This document shows, piece by piece, positions 1-6,460 of a stretch of DNA of 12,691 bases. The number at the start of each line of letters is the position of its first letter. Within the stretch, counting starts at the first letter, position 1. Source of the DNA: Lachnoclostridium sp. UBA3320 (GTDB lineage Bacteria > Bacillota > Clostridia > Lachnospirales > Lachnospiraceae); NCBI GenBank assembly GCA_002361175.1, contig DESG01000011.1, forward strand, positions 1 through 12,691. The letters are read 5' to 3'. Made by a program: the position numbers and the translations under genes. The notes beneath the pieces were generated by a model, which was not told the DNA's origin, searched no databases, and worked only from the letters and a program-made list of their open reading frames with translations.

Positions 1-40
1 TTTCGTTCATGCGTTTATTCTGTTGAAAGTTGTCTTTTTG

Positions 41-74
41 TTGCTTAACTGAAATTTTTGATGTATAATATAAT
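41..74 (+). promoter_or_regulatory. Candidate promoter upstream of hisB
   Basis: Two overlapping perfect -10 hexamers TATAAT lie at 64-69 and 69-74. A weak -35-like TTGCTT at 41-46 lies 17 bp upstream of the first. Transcription would start near 76-81 and give a short leader before the hisB ribosome binding site at 112-118. The AT-rich context makes chance -10 matches common, and hisB may also be read from further upstream outside the window. The first 89 bases hold no recognisable gene; one frame is open to a stop at 46-48, too little to identify. Confidence 0.45.
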
Positions 75-122
75 AACTGTTATTGTCAGTTGAAAGAAAA
101 TATTGCTAGGCAGGAGGGATAT

Positions 123-710
123 ATGGAGCGTGTATCAAGTGTAAGTAGAAAAACGAAAGAGACAGATATTAAAATTACCATAAATCTTGATGGAGTAGGC
201 AATGCAAATGTAAGTACAGGCATTGGTTTTTTTGACCATATGCTTGGTAGCTTTGCAAGGCATGGTCTTTTTGATTTGGAAGTATCTGTAAAAGGAGATT
301 TAGAGGTTGATTCTCACCATACTATTGAAGACACAGGCATTGTATTAGGACAGGCTATAAAAGAAGCAGTAGGAGATAAGAAAAAAATTAAGCGATTTGG
401 TGAATGTATGCTTCCAATGGATGAAACCCTTGTACTGTGTGCCATTGATTTGTCTGGCAGACCGTATCTTCAATACAACCTTGGGCTTACTGTACCAAAA
501 GTTGGAGATTTTGACACAGAGATGGTACATGAATTTTTTTATGCTTTAAGCTACAGTGCAGGAATGAACCTACATATAAAAATGCTTGATGGAGTTAATA
601 ATCATCATATAATAGAAGCAGCATTTAAAGCATTTGCAAAAGCTCTTGACAGAGCACTTGAATATGACGAAAGAATTGCAGACGTGCTTTCTACTAAGGG
701 AAGCTTGTAA
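123..710 (+). CDS. hisB: Imidazoleglycerol-phosphate dehydratase
   Basis: This enzyme dehydrates imidazole glycerol phosphate to imidazole acetol phosphate, the sixth step of histidine synthesis, in the cytoplasm. The 195 residues are the usual length for a monofunctional HisB. The family's manganese-binding motifs are all present: FFDHM with H39, DSHHTIED with H65, H66 and E69, H136 in VHEFF, and NNHHIIEA with H161, H162 and E165. The C-terminus STKGSL is also typical. The start is the ATG at 123, because AGGAGG at 112-117 is well spaced before it and family members begin about here; an upstream in-frame TTG at 90 has no such site. hisIE follows after 43 bp, consistent with one transcript. 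There is no fused phosphatase domain, as expected outside the enterobacterial bifunctional type. Confidence 0.97.
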   Translation: MERVSSVSRKTKETDIKITINLDGVGNANVSTGIGFFDHMLGSFARHGLFDLEVSVKGDLEVDSHHTIEDTGIVLGQAIKEAVGDKKKIKRFGECMLPMDETLVLCAIDLSGRPYLQYNLGLTVPKVGDFDTEMVHEFFYALSYSAGMNLHIKMLDGVNNHHIIEAAFKAFAKALDRALEYDERIADVLSTKGSL

Positions 711-753
711 ACAGATTAAAGCGATATTTTCAGAAAGGATTGGTTTTGTTATA

Positions 754-2016
754 ATGGCACAGAAGAAGATAATTCCATTTATTAATGCAGAGAACGAATT
801 TATGGATAATGTTGTCAGTTTGGCTGATAGATATTCATGCAGTGGAGCAGATGGATTATTTATATATAATTATACAGGAGATGAAGATTCAAGAGAAGAG
901 TTTTTAATAACTTTAAGAAAAATTGAAAAGCAAATTGATATACCATTTATAACAGGTATATATATAAACAGGTTTGAAGATGCTAAGAAAGCTTTGTACA
1001 CAGGCGCTTCAAAGCTTGTAATAAGAAAGGCTCTTCTTCCTGATGAAGATGAGCTTAAAGAGATCATTAAAAGATTTGGCAGGGACAAACTTGCGATAGA
1101 AATTGATATGAAGGCTGATTTTTACAGTGCCGCACAGCTTGATGAATATTATAATATGGGAATTGGTACAGCAATTTTAAAACATATTGATATTACGCAT
1201 TCCTTTGAAGATGCAATTTCAGGAACAAAGATGCAGATTCTTATAAGAGATGGGCTTATAAGAAATGACCTTTCAGAGCTTCTCTCCTATGAGAAAACAG
1301 AGGCAGTTCTTACAAATTATTTTGAAGATAAAGATATCTACAAGGCAAAGCGTGCAGTTAAAAGACAGGGTATAGATGTCTCTCTTTTTGAAAGTTTTAT
1401 AGATTTTTCAGAATTTAAGCTTATGGAAAACGGGCTTATACCTGTTGTGGTACAGGATTATAGGACAAGTGAAGTGCTTATGCTTGCATATATGAATGAA
1501 GAATCTTATAAGAAAACTATAGAAACTGGCATAATGACATATTTTAGCCGAAGCAGAAACCAGATATGGGTTAAAGGAGAGACTTCTGGTCATTTTCAAT
1601 ATGTAAAATCTCTTAGTCTTGACTGTGACAACGATACTATACTTGCAAAAGTAAGGCAAGTTGGTGCAGCATGTCATACAGGCAATTATAGCTGTTTCTT
1701 TAAGAAACTTGCAGAAAGAGATTATGTTACAACAAATCCGCTTAAAGTTCTTGAAGAAGATTATAATATTATTATAAATAGGAAAAAGAATCCTAAAGAA
1801 GGTTCATATACAAATTATCTGTTTGACAAAGGAATTGACAAAATCCTTAAAAAGTGCGGTGAGGAAGCTGCGGAAATAATTATTGCTGCCAAGAATGAAG
1901 GTGGAGAAGAACTTAAATATGAAATTGCAGATTTTCTTTACCACATGATGGTACTTATGGCAGAATGCAATCTCGACTGGGAAGACATTACAAGGGAACT
2001 TGTAAACAGGCGTTAG
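754..2016 (+). CDS. hisIE: HisIE with N-terminal HisF-like pseudo-barrel
   Basis: This is the bifunctional phosphoribosyl-AMP cyclohydrolase / phosphoribosyl-ATP pyrophosphatase, catalysing steps two and three of histidine synthesis. The 420 residues are about twice a normal HisIE. Residues about 222-320 are the HisI domain, with WVKGETSGH (272-280), the DCDND metal motif (290-294) and CHTG...SCF (C307, H308, C314). Residues about 350-420 are the HisE domain, with the KCGEEAAEI helix and EIADFLYH. Residues 1-215 resemble HisF: IIPFIN, GADGLFIYNYT, EKQIDIPF and RFGRDKLAIEID align with its strands. The first catalytic Asp is Asn (N11) and the glycine-rich phosphate sites are changed, so this half is probably not a working cyclase. 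The ATG at 754 sits 14 bp after AAAGGA, a little far; the reading frame is open upstream, but only into hisB. Confidence 0.93.
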   Translation: MAQKKIIPFINAENEFMDNVVSLADRYSCSGADGLFIYNYTGDEDSREEFLITLRKIEKQIDIPFITGIYINRFEDAKKALYTGASKLVIRKALLPDEDELKEIIKRFGRDKLAIEIDMKADFYSAAQLDEYYNMGIGTAILKHIDITHSFEDAISGTKMQILIRDGLIRNDLSELLSYEKTEAVLTNYFEDKDIYKAKRAVKRQGIDVSLFESFIDFSEFKLMENGLIPVVVQDYRTSEVLMLAYMNEESYKKTIETGIMTYFSRSRNQIWVKGETSGHFQYVKSLSLDCDNDTILAKVRQVGAACHTGNYSCFFKKLAERDYVTTNPLKVLEEDYNIIINRKKNPKEGSYTNYLFDKGIDKILKKCGEEAAEIIIAAKNEGGEELKYEIADFLYHMMVLMAECNLDWEDITRELVNRR

Positions 2017-2031
2017 ATTGAAAAAATATAT

Positions 2032-2051
2032 TTGCCGTTTTAAAATGGCAA
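2032..2051 (+). repeat. Dyad between hisIE and the small membrane gene
   Basis: TTGCCGTTTT is followed directly by AAAATGGCAA, a 10-bp palindrome with one G-U wobble in RNA. It could fold as an 8-bp stem with a TTAA loop. No T-run follows; it runs straight into AGAAAGG and the next ribosome binding site. It is therefore not a standard terminator. It may be an RNA-processing or stability element, or chance. Confidence 0.4.
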
Positions 2052-2069
2052 GAAAGGTATGGTGGATTT

Positions 2070-2240
2070 ATGAGTACAGCAGTATTATTAGCAAAAGGAC
2101 TTATAGACTTAAGTTTTGGAGGCGCATTTGCATGGTACCTTGTAAAATATCTTGTAAGTGCTGTTGTTGCATTTGCGGGGATTAAGCTTGGTATTAAGCT
2201 GCGCAAGTCTAAAAATGCAAAGGCTGGTATAGAAAAATAA
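2070..2240 (+). CDS. 56-residue single-pass membrane protein, unknown function
   Basis: A short gene of 56 residues. The start ATG is at 2070, preceded by AGAAAGG (2051-2057) and GGTGG (2061-2065). A hydrophobic stretch at about residues 19-41 (AFAWYLVKYLVSAVVAFAGI and onward) is long enough for one membrane helix. It is followed by a strongly basic tail with R45, K46, K48, K51 and K56. By the positive-inside rule the C-terminus should face the cytoplasm. I see no signal-peptidase or lipoprotein motif and do not recognise a named family. Its TAA stop overlaps the ATG of the CYTH gene by one base (TAATG), so the two are likely translationally coupled. That coupling and the clean codon structure are the main evidence that it is real. 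Confidence 0.75.
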   Translation: MSTAVLLAKGLIDLSFGGAFAWYLVKYLVSAVVAFAGIKLGIKLRKSKNAKAGIEK

Positions 2241-2719
2241 TGGAAATAGAAAAGAAATTTCTTGTAAAAACTTTGCCCTCTGACCTAGATAAGTATGAGA
2301 AAAAGTGTATTGAACAGGGGTATTTATGCTTAGACCCTGTTGTAAGAATACGAAAAAGTAATAGCCAGTATATCCTGACATATAAATCTATAGCTGACAG
2401 TTTAGCAGATGTAAGAATTAATAATGAAATAGAGGCCTCTCTTACTAAAGAGGGGTATGAACATCTGCGCAAAAAAATAGACGGGTATATAATAGAAAAA
2501 ACCAGATATATTATTCCACTGCCTGATGGGCATATTGGGGAGCTTGATATATTTGGTAAAAGATTAGAGGGGCTGTACTTTATTGAAGTAGAATTTAAAG
2601 ATGAAGAAGATGCAGCAAATTTTGTGCCGCCAGAATGGTTTGGGGCAAATGTAAGTGGTGATAAAAGATATGCAAACAGTTATCTATCACAATGTGATAG
2701 CAATGATATGTTAAATTAA
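2240..2719 (+). CDS. CYTH-domain triphosphate tunnel metalloenzyme
   Basis: A 159-residue protein of the CYTH / triphosphate tunnel metalloenzyme superfamily, whose members include class IV adenylate cyclases, thiamine triphosphatases and inorganic tripolyphosphatases. The diagnostic ExExK signature is at the very N-terminus (E2, E4, K6). Further charged residues that line the tunnel in this fold appear in order: R36 and R38 in VRIR, K49 in TYKS, E63 and E65, K87 and R89, E101 and D103 in ELDIF, E116 and E118 in IEVEF, and K142-R143. The whole tunnel set seems intact, so it should be an active, metal-dependent triphosphate enzyme. The single-domain form in clostridia is more likely a triphosphatase than a cyclase, but the substrate cannot be read from sequence. 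It overlaps the upstream membrane gene by one base and precedes nfnA by 18 bp. Confidence 0.88.
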   Translation: MEIEKKFLVKTLPSDLDKYEKKCIEQGYLCLDPVVRIRKSNSQYILTYKSIADSLADVRINNEIEASLTKEGYEHLRKKIDGYIIEKTRYIIPLPDGHIGELDIFGKRLEGLYFIEVEFKDEEDAANFVPPEWFGANVSGDKRYANSYLSQCDSNDMLN

Positions 2720-2737
2720 GCAAAATGGAGGCTTATC

Positions 2738-3619
2738 ATGTTTAAGATTTTAGAGAAAAAATATCTTGCCAATAATATCTGGCTTATGGATATTGAGGCA
2801 CCAAGAGTAGCAAAGTCATGCAAACCTGGACAGTTTGTAATTGTGAAGATGGATGAGGAAGGGGAGAGAATACCTCTTACTATTTGTGACTATGACAGTA
2901 AAAAAGGAACTGTGACAATAGTATTTCAGACTGTAGGGGCTTCAACACAGGAAATGGCAAAGTACGAAGTAGGAGAGTCTTTTATGGATTTTGTAGGTCC
3001 GCTTGGCTGTGCTTCAGAATTAATTGAAACGCCTGTAGAAGAGCTAAAAAAAGAAAATATACTTTTTGTATGCGGCGGTGTAGGAACTGCACCAGTTTAT
3101 CCACAAGTAAAATGGATGAGAGCACATGGTATTGATGTTGATGTTATAATCGGGGCACGTACAAAGGATATTATTATACTTGAAGATGAAATGAGAAAAG
3201 TTGCTGCTAATCTTTATATTGCTACAGATGATGGCTCATATGGTTTTAAAGGAAACGGATGTGACCAGATTAATGAACTTGTAAAAAATCAAGGAAAGAA
3301 ATATACAAGAGTAGTTGCTATAGGACCTATGATTATGATGAAGTTTGTATCTCTTCTTACAAAAGAGCTTAATATACCTACTATTGTCAGTATGAATCCT
3401 ATAATGGTTGATGGTACAGGAATGTGTGGTGCGTGTCGTCTTCAAGTTGGTGATGAAATTAAATTTGCATGTGTAGACGGACCTGAGTTTGATGGGCATC
3501 TTGTTGATTTTGACCAGGCTATGCGCCGCCAAAGAATGTATAAGACAGAAGAAGGCAGGGCGCTGCTTCGTCTTAAAGAAGGCAGTACACACCATGGCGG
3601 ATGTGGAAACTGTAATTAA
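2738..3619 (+). CDS. nfnA: NfnA, small subunit of bifurcating Fd:NADP+ oxidoreductase
   Basis: This is the NAD(H)-binding subunit of the NfnAB complex, which couples NADH, reduced ferredoxin and NADP+ by flavin-based electron bifurcation in the cytoplasm of anaerobes. The 293 residues show the ferredoxin-reductase layout: an N-terminal FAD-binding barrel with RIPLT (44-48), then an NAD-binding half with VCGGVGTAP (111-119). A C-terminal [2Fe-2S] site follows, with D225, C230, C233 and C245, matching the Asp-plus-three-Cys ligation known for this family. A tail HHGGCGNC (285-292) adds two more cysteines. Homologues are often labelled sulfide dehydrogenase or dihydroorotate dehydrogenase electron-transfer subunit, but the adjacent nfnB argues for Nfn. 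TGGAGG precedes the ATG at good spacing. nfnB follows after 37 bp. Confidence 0.92.
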   Translation: MFKILEKKYLANNIWLMDIEAPRVAKSCKPGQFVIVKMDEEGERIPLTICDYDSKKGTVTIVFQTVGASTQEMAKYEVGESFMDFVGPLGCASELIETPVEELKKENILFVCGGVGTAPVYPQVKWMRAHGIDVDVIIGARTKDIIILEDEMRKVAANLYIATDDGSYGFKGNGCDQINELVKNQGKKYTRVVAIGPMIMMKFVSLLTKELNIPTIVSMNPIMVDGTGMCGACRLQVGDEIKFACVDGPEFDGHLVDFDQAMRRQRMYKTEEGRALLRLKEGSTHHGGCGNCN

Positions 3620-3656
3620 TTGTGCCAGCAAACCATAAAAATAATTGGAGGTAATT

Positions 3657-5045
3657 ATGGAAGTTGATGTATTAAAAAGAATACCTGTACGTGAACAAGA
3701 ACCAAAAGTACGTGCAGCTAATTTTGACGAGGTATGTTTAGGATATAATAAAGAGGAAGCTATGGCAGAAGCAACACGCTGTATAAAGTGCAAAAATCCA
3801 CAGTGTGTTAAGGGATGCCCTGTAAATATTGATATTCCAGGATTTATAAAAGAAGTTGAAAATGGTAACTTTGATGAAGCTTATCATGTAATTAATAAAT
3901 ATTCTGCACTTCCTGCTGTGTGTGGACGTGTCTGTCCGCAGGAGAGCCAGTGTGAGGCAAAATGTATACGTGGTATTAAAGGAGATGCTGTTTCTATTGG
4001 AAAGCTTGAGCGTTTTGTTGCCGACACTGCAAAAGAAAATGGAATTAAACCAATGCCAGCAGAGACAAATAATGGCAAGAAAGTAGCTATAATTGGTTCA
4101 GGACCTGCAGGACTTACATGCGCAGGAGACCTTGCAAAGCTTGGCTATGATGTGACAATTTTTGAAGCACTCCACAAAGCTGGTGGTGTATTGTCATACG
4201 GAATACCAGAATTTCGTCTGCCAAAGAAAAGTGTTGTTGATGCTGAGATAGAAAATGTTAAGTCACTTGGTGTTAAGATAGAGACAAATACAGTAGTAGG
4301 TAAGGCTGTTACAATAGATGAACTGCTTAATGAAGAAGGCTTTGATGCTGTATTTATCGGCTCAGGCGCAGGACTTCCAAGGTTTATGGGCATACCTGGT
4401 GAAAATGCCAATGGTGTATTTTCTGCTAATGAATATCTTACAAGAAGCAACCTTATGAAAGCCTTTGATGAAAAATATGACACTCCTATAATAGCAGGTA
4501 AAAAGGTTGTAGTAGTGGGCGGCGGCAATGTAGCTATGGATGCTGCAAGGACTGCACTCCGTCTTGGCGCTGATGTACATATCGTATATCGCCGCAGTGA
4601 AGCAGAACTTCCGGCAAGGGTAGAAGAAGTACATCATGCTAAAGAAGAGGGTATTATATTTAATTTGCTTACAAATCCTGTTGAAATATATGAAGATGAA
4701 GAAGGAAATGTAAAAGGAATAAAGTGTATACGTATGGAATTGGGCGAACCTGACGAGTCAGGACGCAGAAGCCCTGTTGAAATACCAGGCTCAGAGTTTG
4801 ATATTGAAGCAGATACAGTTATTATGTCACTGGGTACTAGCCCTAATCCTCTTATTTCTTCAACAACAGAAGGACTTAAAGTCAACAAAAGAAAATGTAT
4901 TGTAGCAGAAGAATCAGACGGCAGCACTTCAAAAACTGCGGTTTATGCAGGCGGTGACGCTGTTACAGGTGCAGCTACAGTTATACTTGCTATGGGTGCT
5001 GGTAAAGCTGCTGCAAAAGGAATTGATGAATTTCTTAGTAGATAA
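3657..5045 (+). CDS. nfnB: NfnB, large subunit (GltD-like, NADPH-binding)
   Basis: This is the NADP(H)-binding, bifurcating-flavin subunit partnering NfnA; it belongs to the glutamate synthase small-subunit (GltD) family and is often annotated gltA. The 462 residues begin with the double iron-sulfur domain: C42, C45, C50 and C54, then C89, C93, C99 and C103. The FAD motif GSGPAG (147-152) and the NADPH motif GGGNVAMDAAR (288-298) follow. The C-terminal YAGGDAVTGAATVILAMGAG (430-449) closes the FAD fold. The ATG at 3657 is chosen because GGAGG (3647-3651) lies five bases before it; an in-frame TTG at 3645 overlaps that site. No glutamate synthase large subunit is encoded here, which with nfnA next door favours the Nfn role over ammonia assimilation. 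A terminator follows directly. Confidence 0.93.
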   Translation: MEVDVLKRIPVREQEPKVRAANFDEVCLGYNKEEAMAEATRCIKCKNPQCVKGCPVNIDIPGFIKEVENGNFDEAYHVINKYSALPAVCGRVCPQESQCEAKCIRGIKGDAVSIGKLERFVADTAKENGIKPMPAETNNGKKVAIIGSGPAGLTCAGDLAKLGYDVTIFEALHKAGGVLSYGIPEFRLPKKSVVDAEIENVKSLGVKIETNTVVGKAVTIDELLNEEGFDAVFIGSGAGLPRFMGIPGENANGVFSANEYLTRSNLMKAFDEKYDTPIIAGKKVVVVGGGNVAMDAARTALRLGADVHIVYRRSEAELPARVEEVHHAKEEGIIFNLLTNPVEIYEDEEGNVKGIKCIRMELGEPDESGRRSPVEIPGSEFDIEADTVIMSLGTSPNPLISSTTEGLKVNKRKCIVAEESDGSTSKTAVYAGGDAVTGAATVILAMGAGKAAAKGIDEFLSR

Positions 5046-5051
5046 AAAAAT

Positions 5052-5095
5052 GAAGCTTTTATTTGGTATTCTTATCAAGTAAGAGCTTCTTTTTT
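5052..5095 (+). terminator. Intrinsic terminator after nfnB
   Basis: GAAGCTTTTA (5052-5061) pairs with TAAGAGCTTC (5080-5089), a 10-bp stem with one G-U pair and an 18-base loop. The stem is followed by TTTTTT (5090-5095). An A-run at 5044-5050 mirrors the T-run and could lengthen the stem. It lies seven bases after the nfnB stop and ends the first gene cluster. Confidence 0.85.
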
Positions 5096-5146
5096 ATTAA
5101 AAATGTCTTAAATAACGTAAATACAAGCCTTTAGGCAATATTTGCA

Positions 5147-5180
5147 TTGCAAAAATTATGCATATTGTATATTTTTGCAA
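5147..5180. repeat. Perfect 10-bp inverted repeat
   Basis: TTGCAAAAAT (5147-5156) and ATTTTTGCAA (5171-5180) are exact reverse complements around a 14-base spacer. There is no T-run on either strand, so it is not a terminator. It lies about 80 bp upstream of the candidate promoter and could be a protein-binding site. AT-rich sequence gives chance repeats, so significance is modest. Confidence 0.55.
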
Positions 5181-5241
5181 GCGTCAAAAGCATTATTGCA
5201 CAAAATAGAAGTTATATAAAAGAATTATATATTTATCTGAC

Positions 5242-5268
5242 TTGTGTAATTTGTTAATTTGTTATAAT
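5242..5268 (+). promoter_or_regulatory. Extended -10 promoter of the DUF5688-type gene
   Basis: TGTTATAAT at 5260-5268 combines a perfect -10 hexamer with the TGn extension. The -35 is weak: CTTGTG at 5241-5246 lies 16 bp upstream, or TTGTGT at 5242-5247 lies 15 bp upstream. Transcription would start near 5275 and give an untranslated leader of about 215 bases that includes the 18-bp stem. Confidence 0.55.
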
Positions 5269-5321
5269 ATTTTTAGATATATGTAATATTGTAGGCTGTA
5301 GCATTATCTGATAGTATATTC

Positions 5322-5459
5322 TATAGAAAATCTCTTTGCGGCTCAATCAAACTAAGTATACCAAATGAATTTCCCCCAAAGAATCTTTGAAAAATTACCC
5401 ATGTTTAATTTTAATTTATCTTTAGTAACTTTAATTTTTATGCAAAGGGATTTTCTGTA
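5322..5459 (+). repeat. Long-range 18-bp stem in the leader
   Basis: TATAGAAAATCTCTTTGC (5322-5339) can pair along all 18 positions with GCAAAGGGATTTTCTGTA (5442-5459) as plus-strand RNA; two of the pairs are G-U. The 102-base interior includes a small hairpin CAAAGAATCTTTG (5377-5389), whose CAAAG/CTTTG arms resemble the main arms and might compete with them. The stem ends 20 bases before the ribosome binding site (5480-5485). No T-run follows, so it is not a plain terminator. It could be a regulatory leader or a small RNA domain. I do not recognise a known riboswitch class. No target-site duplication suggests a mobile element. Confidence 0.6.
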
Positions 5460-5491
5460 AAGATAACAAGTATGTGAAAGAGAGGAAAACG

Positions 5492-6421
5492 ATGGAAGAG
5501 AAATGCTCTTATAAAAAATTTAAGGATTTAGTGCTTTGTTATGTAAAGAGAAAATTTGATACAGATGTAAATATTGAAATACATAACGTAGTTAAGAATA
5601 ATTCTTTTGAACTTGAAGGAATGGTAATTATAGAAAATGGAAAAAATATCTCCCCTAATTTCTATTTACAGTTATATTATCAAGAATATCTGCATGGAAC
5701 ATGTATTGAAGATATTGTAGCACAGATGCTTAAAAGGTATGAAGAGCTTCAATATGAAGATTTTAGTAATTTTAGTATGGATATTGAAAGCTGTATGGAT
5801 AAAATTGTGTGCAGGCTTGTATCATATGAAAAGAATAGCAAGTTGCTTGAAGATATACCACATATACGATTTCTTGACTTGGCAATTATATTTTACTGCC
5901 TTGTTACTGAAAATAAAGATGGAATTGGCTCTATCCGCATTTCTAATAAAATAATGGAAAATTGGAATATGACAGTAAAGATGTTGTATCAAGTTGCAAT
6001 ATACAATACTGAGAGACTTTTTCCTAAAGTTTTTTGCTCACTTCAGTCTATGCTTGAAAGTATGCTGGTGAGTGGTACAAAAGAAATGTCAGAGGCATTT
6101 TACGATGCCTATGATTATAATTTACAAGATGTAAAAGCTCCATTTATACTGACTAATAGAAGAGGAATAAATGGAGCTGCGGTAATACTCTATCCAGATT
6201 GCTTAAAGGAAATAGGAAAGATGGCAGGAGATGACTTATATATAATACCAAGTAGTATACATGAATTGATTATAGTACCAGATTACATACAAACACATCC
6301 AAAGGAATTAAGAAGAATGGTAAAGGAAGTAAATACAAGTTGTGTGGCAGCAGAGGAAGTACTGTCAGATATGATATATAAATATTCAGTAGAAAAAAAT
6401 GTAATAGAAATATGCAATTAA
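5492..6421 (+). CDS. DUF5688-type protein, function unknown
   Basis: A 309-residue soluble protein with no signal peptide or membrane helix. Its layout matches the DUF5688 family as I remember it from Lachnospiraceae. An N-terminal part has the motifs NNSFELEGMVI and NISPNFYLQLYYQEY (about 36-68). A central LLEDIPHIRFLDLAIIFY (118-135) follows, and a C-terminal domain has GINGAAVILYPDCLKE, GDDLYIIPSSIHELIIVP and AAEEVLSDMIY (about 225-296). No catalytic motif of a known enzyme is visible. Family members are often present in many copies per genome, but only one is seen here. The ATG at 5492 is preceded by GAGAGG at six bases; an upstream in-frame GTG at 5474 overlaps that site region. It is a single-gene unit with its own promoter, a structured leader and a terminator. 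Family assignment is from memory of conserved patterns. Confidence 0.8.
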   Translation: MEEKCSYKKFKDLVLCYVKRKFDTDVNIEIHNVVKNNSFELEGMVIIENGKNISPNFYLQLYYQEYLHGTCIEDIVAQMLKRYEELQYEDFSNFSMDIESCMDKIVCRLVSYEKNSKLLEDIPHIRFLDLAIIFYCLVTENKDGIGSIRISNKIMENWNMTVKMLYQVAIYNTERLFPKVFCSLQSMLESMLVSGTKEMSEAFYDAYDYNLQDVKAPFILTNRRGINGAAVILYPDCLKEIGKMAGDDLYIIPSSIHELIIVPDYIQTHPKELRRMVKEVNTSCVAAEEVLSDMIYKYSVEKNVIEICN

Positions 6422-6427
6422 AATGAT

Positions 6428-6460
6428 ATGGCAAAGTTTATACTTTGCCATTATTTATTT
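6428..6460. terminator. Hairpin terminator shared by convergent genes
   Basis: ATGGCAAAGT (6428-6437) and ACTTTGCCAT (6442-6451) form a perfect 10-bp stem with a TTAT loop. The plus strand continues TTATTTATTTT, a T-rich tail that suits the DUF5688-type gene. The minus strand continues with a shorter T-rich tail, so it may also serve the regulator gene. The last base of the stem is the last base of the regulator's stop codon in minus-strand terms. Confidence 0.8.

Larger units (their letters stand above)
5096..5491. other. Long AT-rich intergenic region with structured leader
   Basis: About 400 bases without a convincing gene. In order they contain a small GCCTTTAGGC hairpin (5127-5136), a 10-bp inverted repeat (5147-5180), an extended -10 promoter (5260-5268) and a long-range 18-bp stem (5322-5459). 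The ribosome binding site of the next gene follows. The only open frames found by eye are 16 and 31 codons long and lack ribosome binding sites. Confidence 0.7.

Noticed and set aside
90..122. Upstream TTG start for hisB giving 11 more residues
   Set aside because: No ribosome binding site before it, and the extra stretch spans the AGGAGG that clearly serves the ATG at 123.
634..753. Longer N-terminus for HisIE starting inside hisB
   Set aside because: The extension overlaps conserved hisB codons in another frame, and the HisF-like homology begins right at the ATG at 754.
2032..2051. Dyad after hisIE as a terminator
   Set aside because: No T-run follows and the next ribosome binding site starts at once, so read-through is expected.
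2684..2700. CTATCAC-AAT-GTGATAG dyad near the end of the CYTH gene
   Set aside because: It is a perfect 7-bp dyad but lies within coding sequence, has no T-run and is not near a promoter. Chance is the simplest explanation.
3236..3793. 185-codon open frame on the minus strand across nfnA and nfnB
   Set aside because: It lies antisense to two well-conserved genes, and its translation is rich in Ser, Thr and Lys with no recognisable domain. It is a shadow frame.
5158..5208. 16-codon open frame in the intergenic region
   Set aside because: Too short, no ribosome binding site, and it overlaps the inverted repeat.
5322..5459. The 18-bp arms as terminal repeats of a small mobile element
   Set aside because: No matching target-site duplication is seen at the outer edges, and the arms differ only at positions that still pair as G-U in RNA.
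5365..5460. 31-codon open frame inside the structured leader
   Set aside because: It could be a leader peptide because it stops at the end of the 3' arm, but there is no ribosome binding site before its ATG and the composition looks like translated AT-rich DNA.
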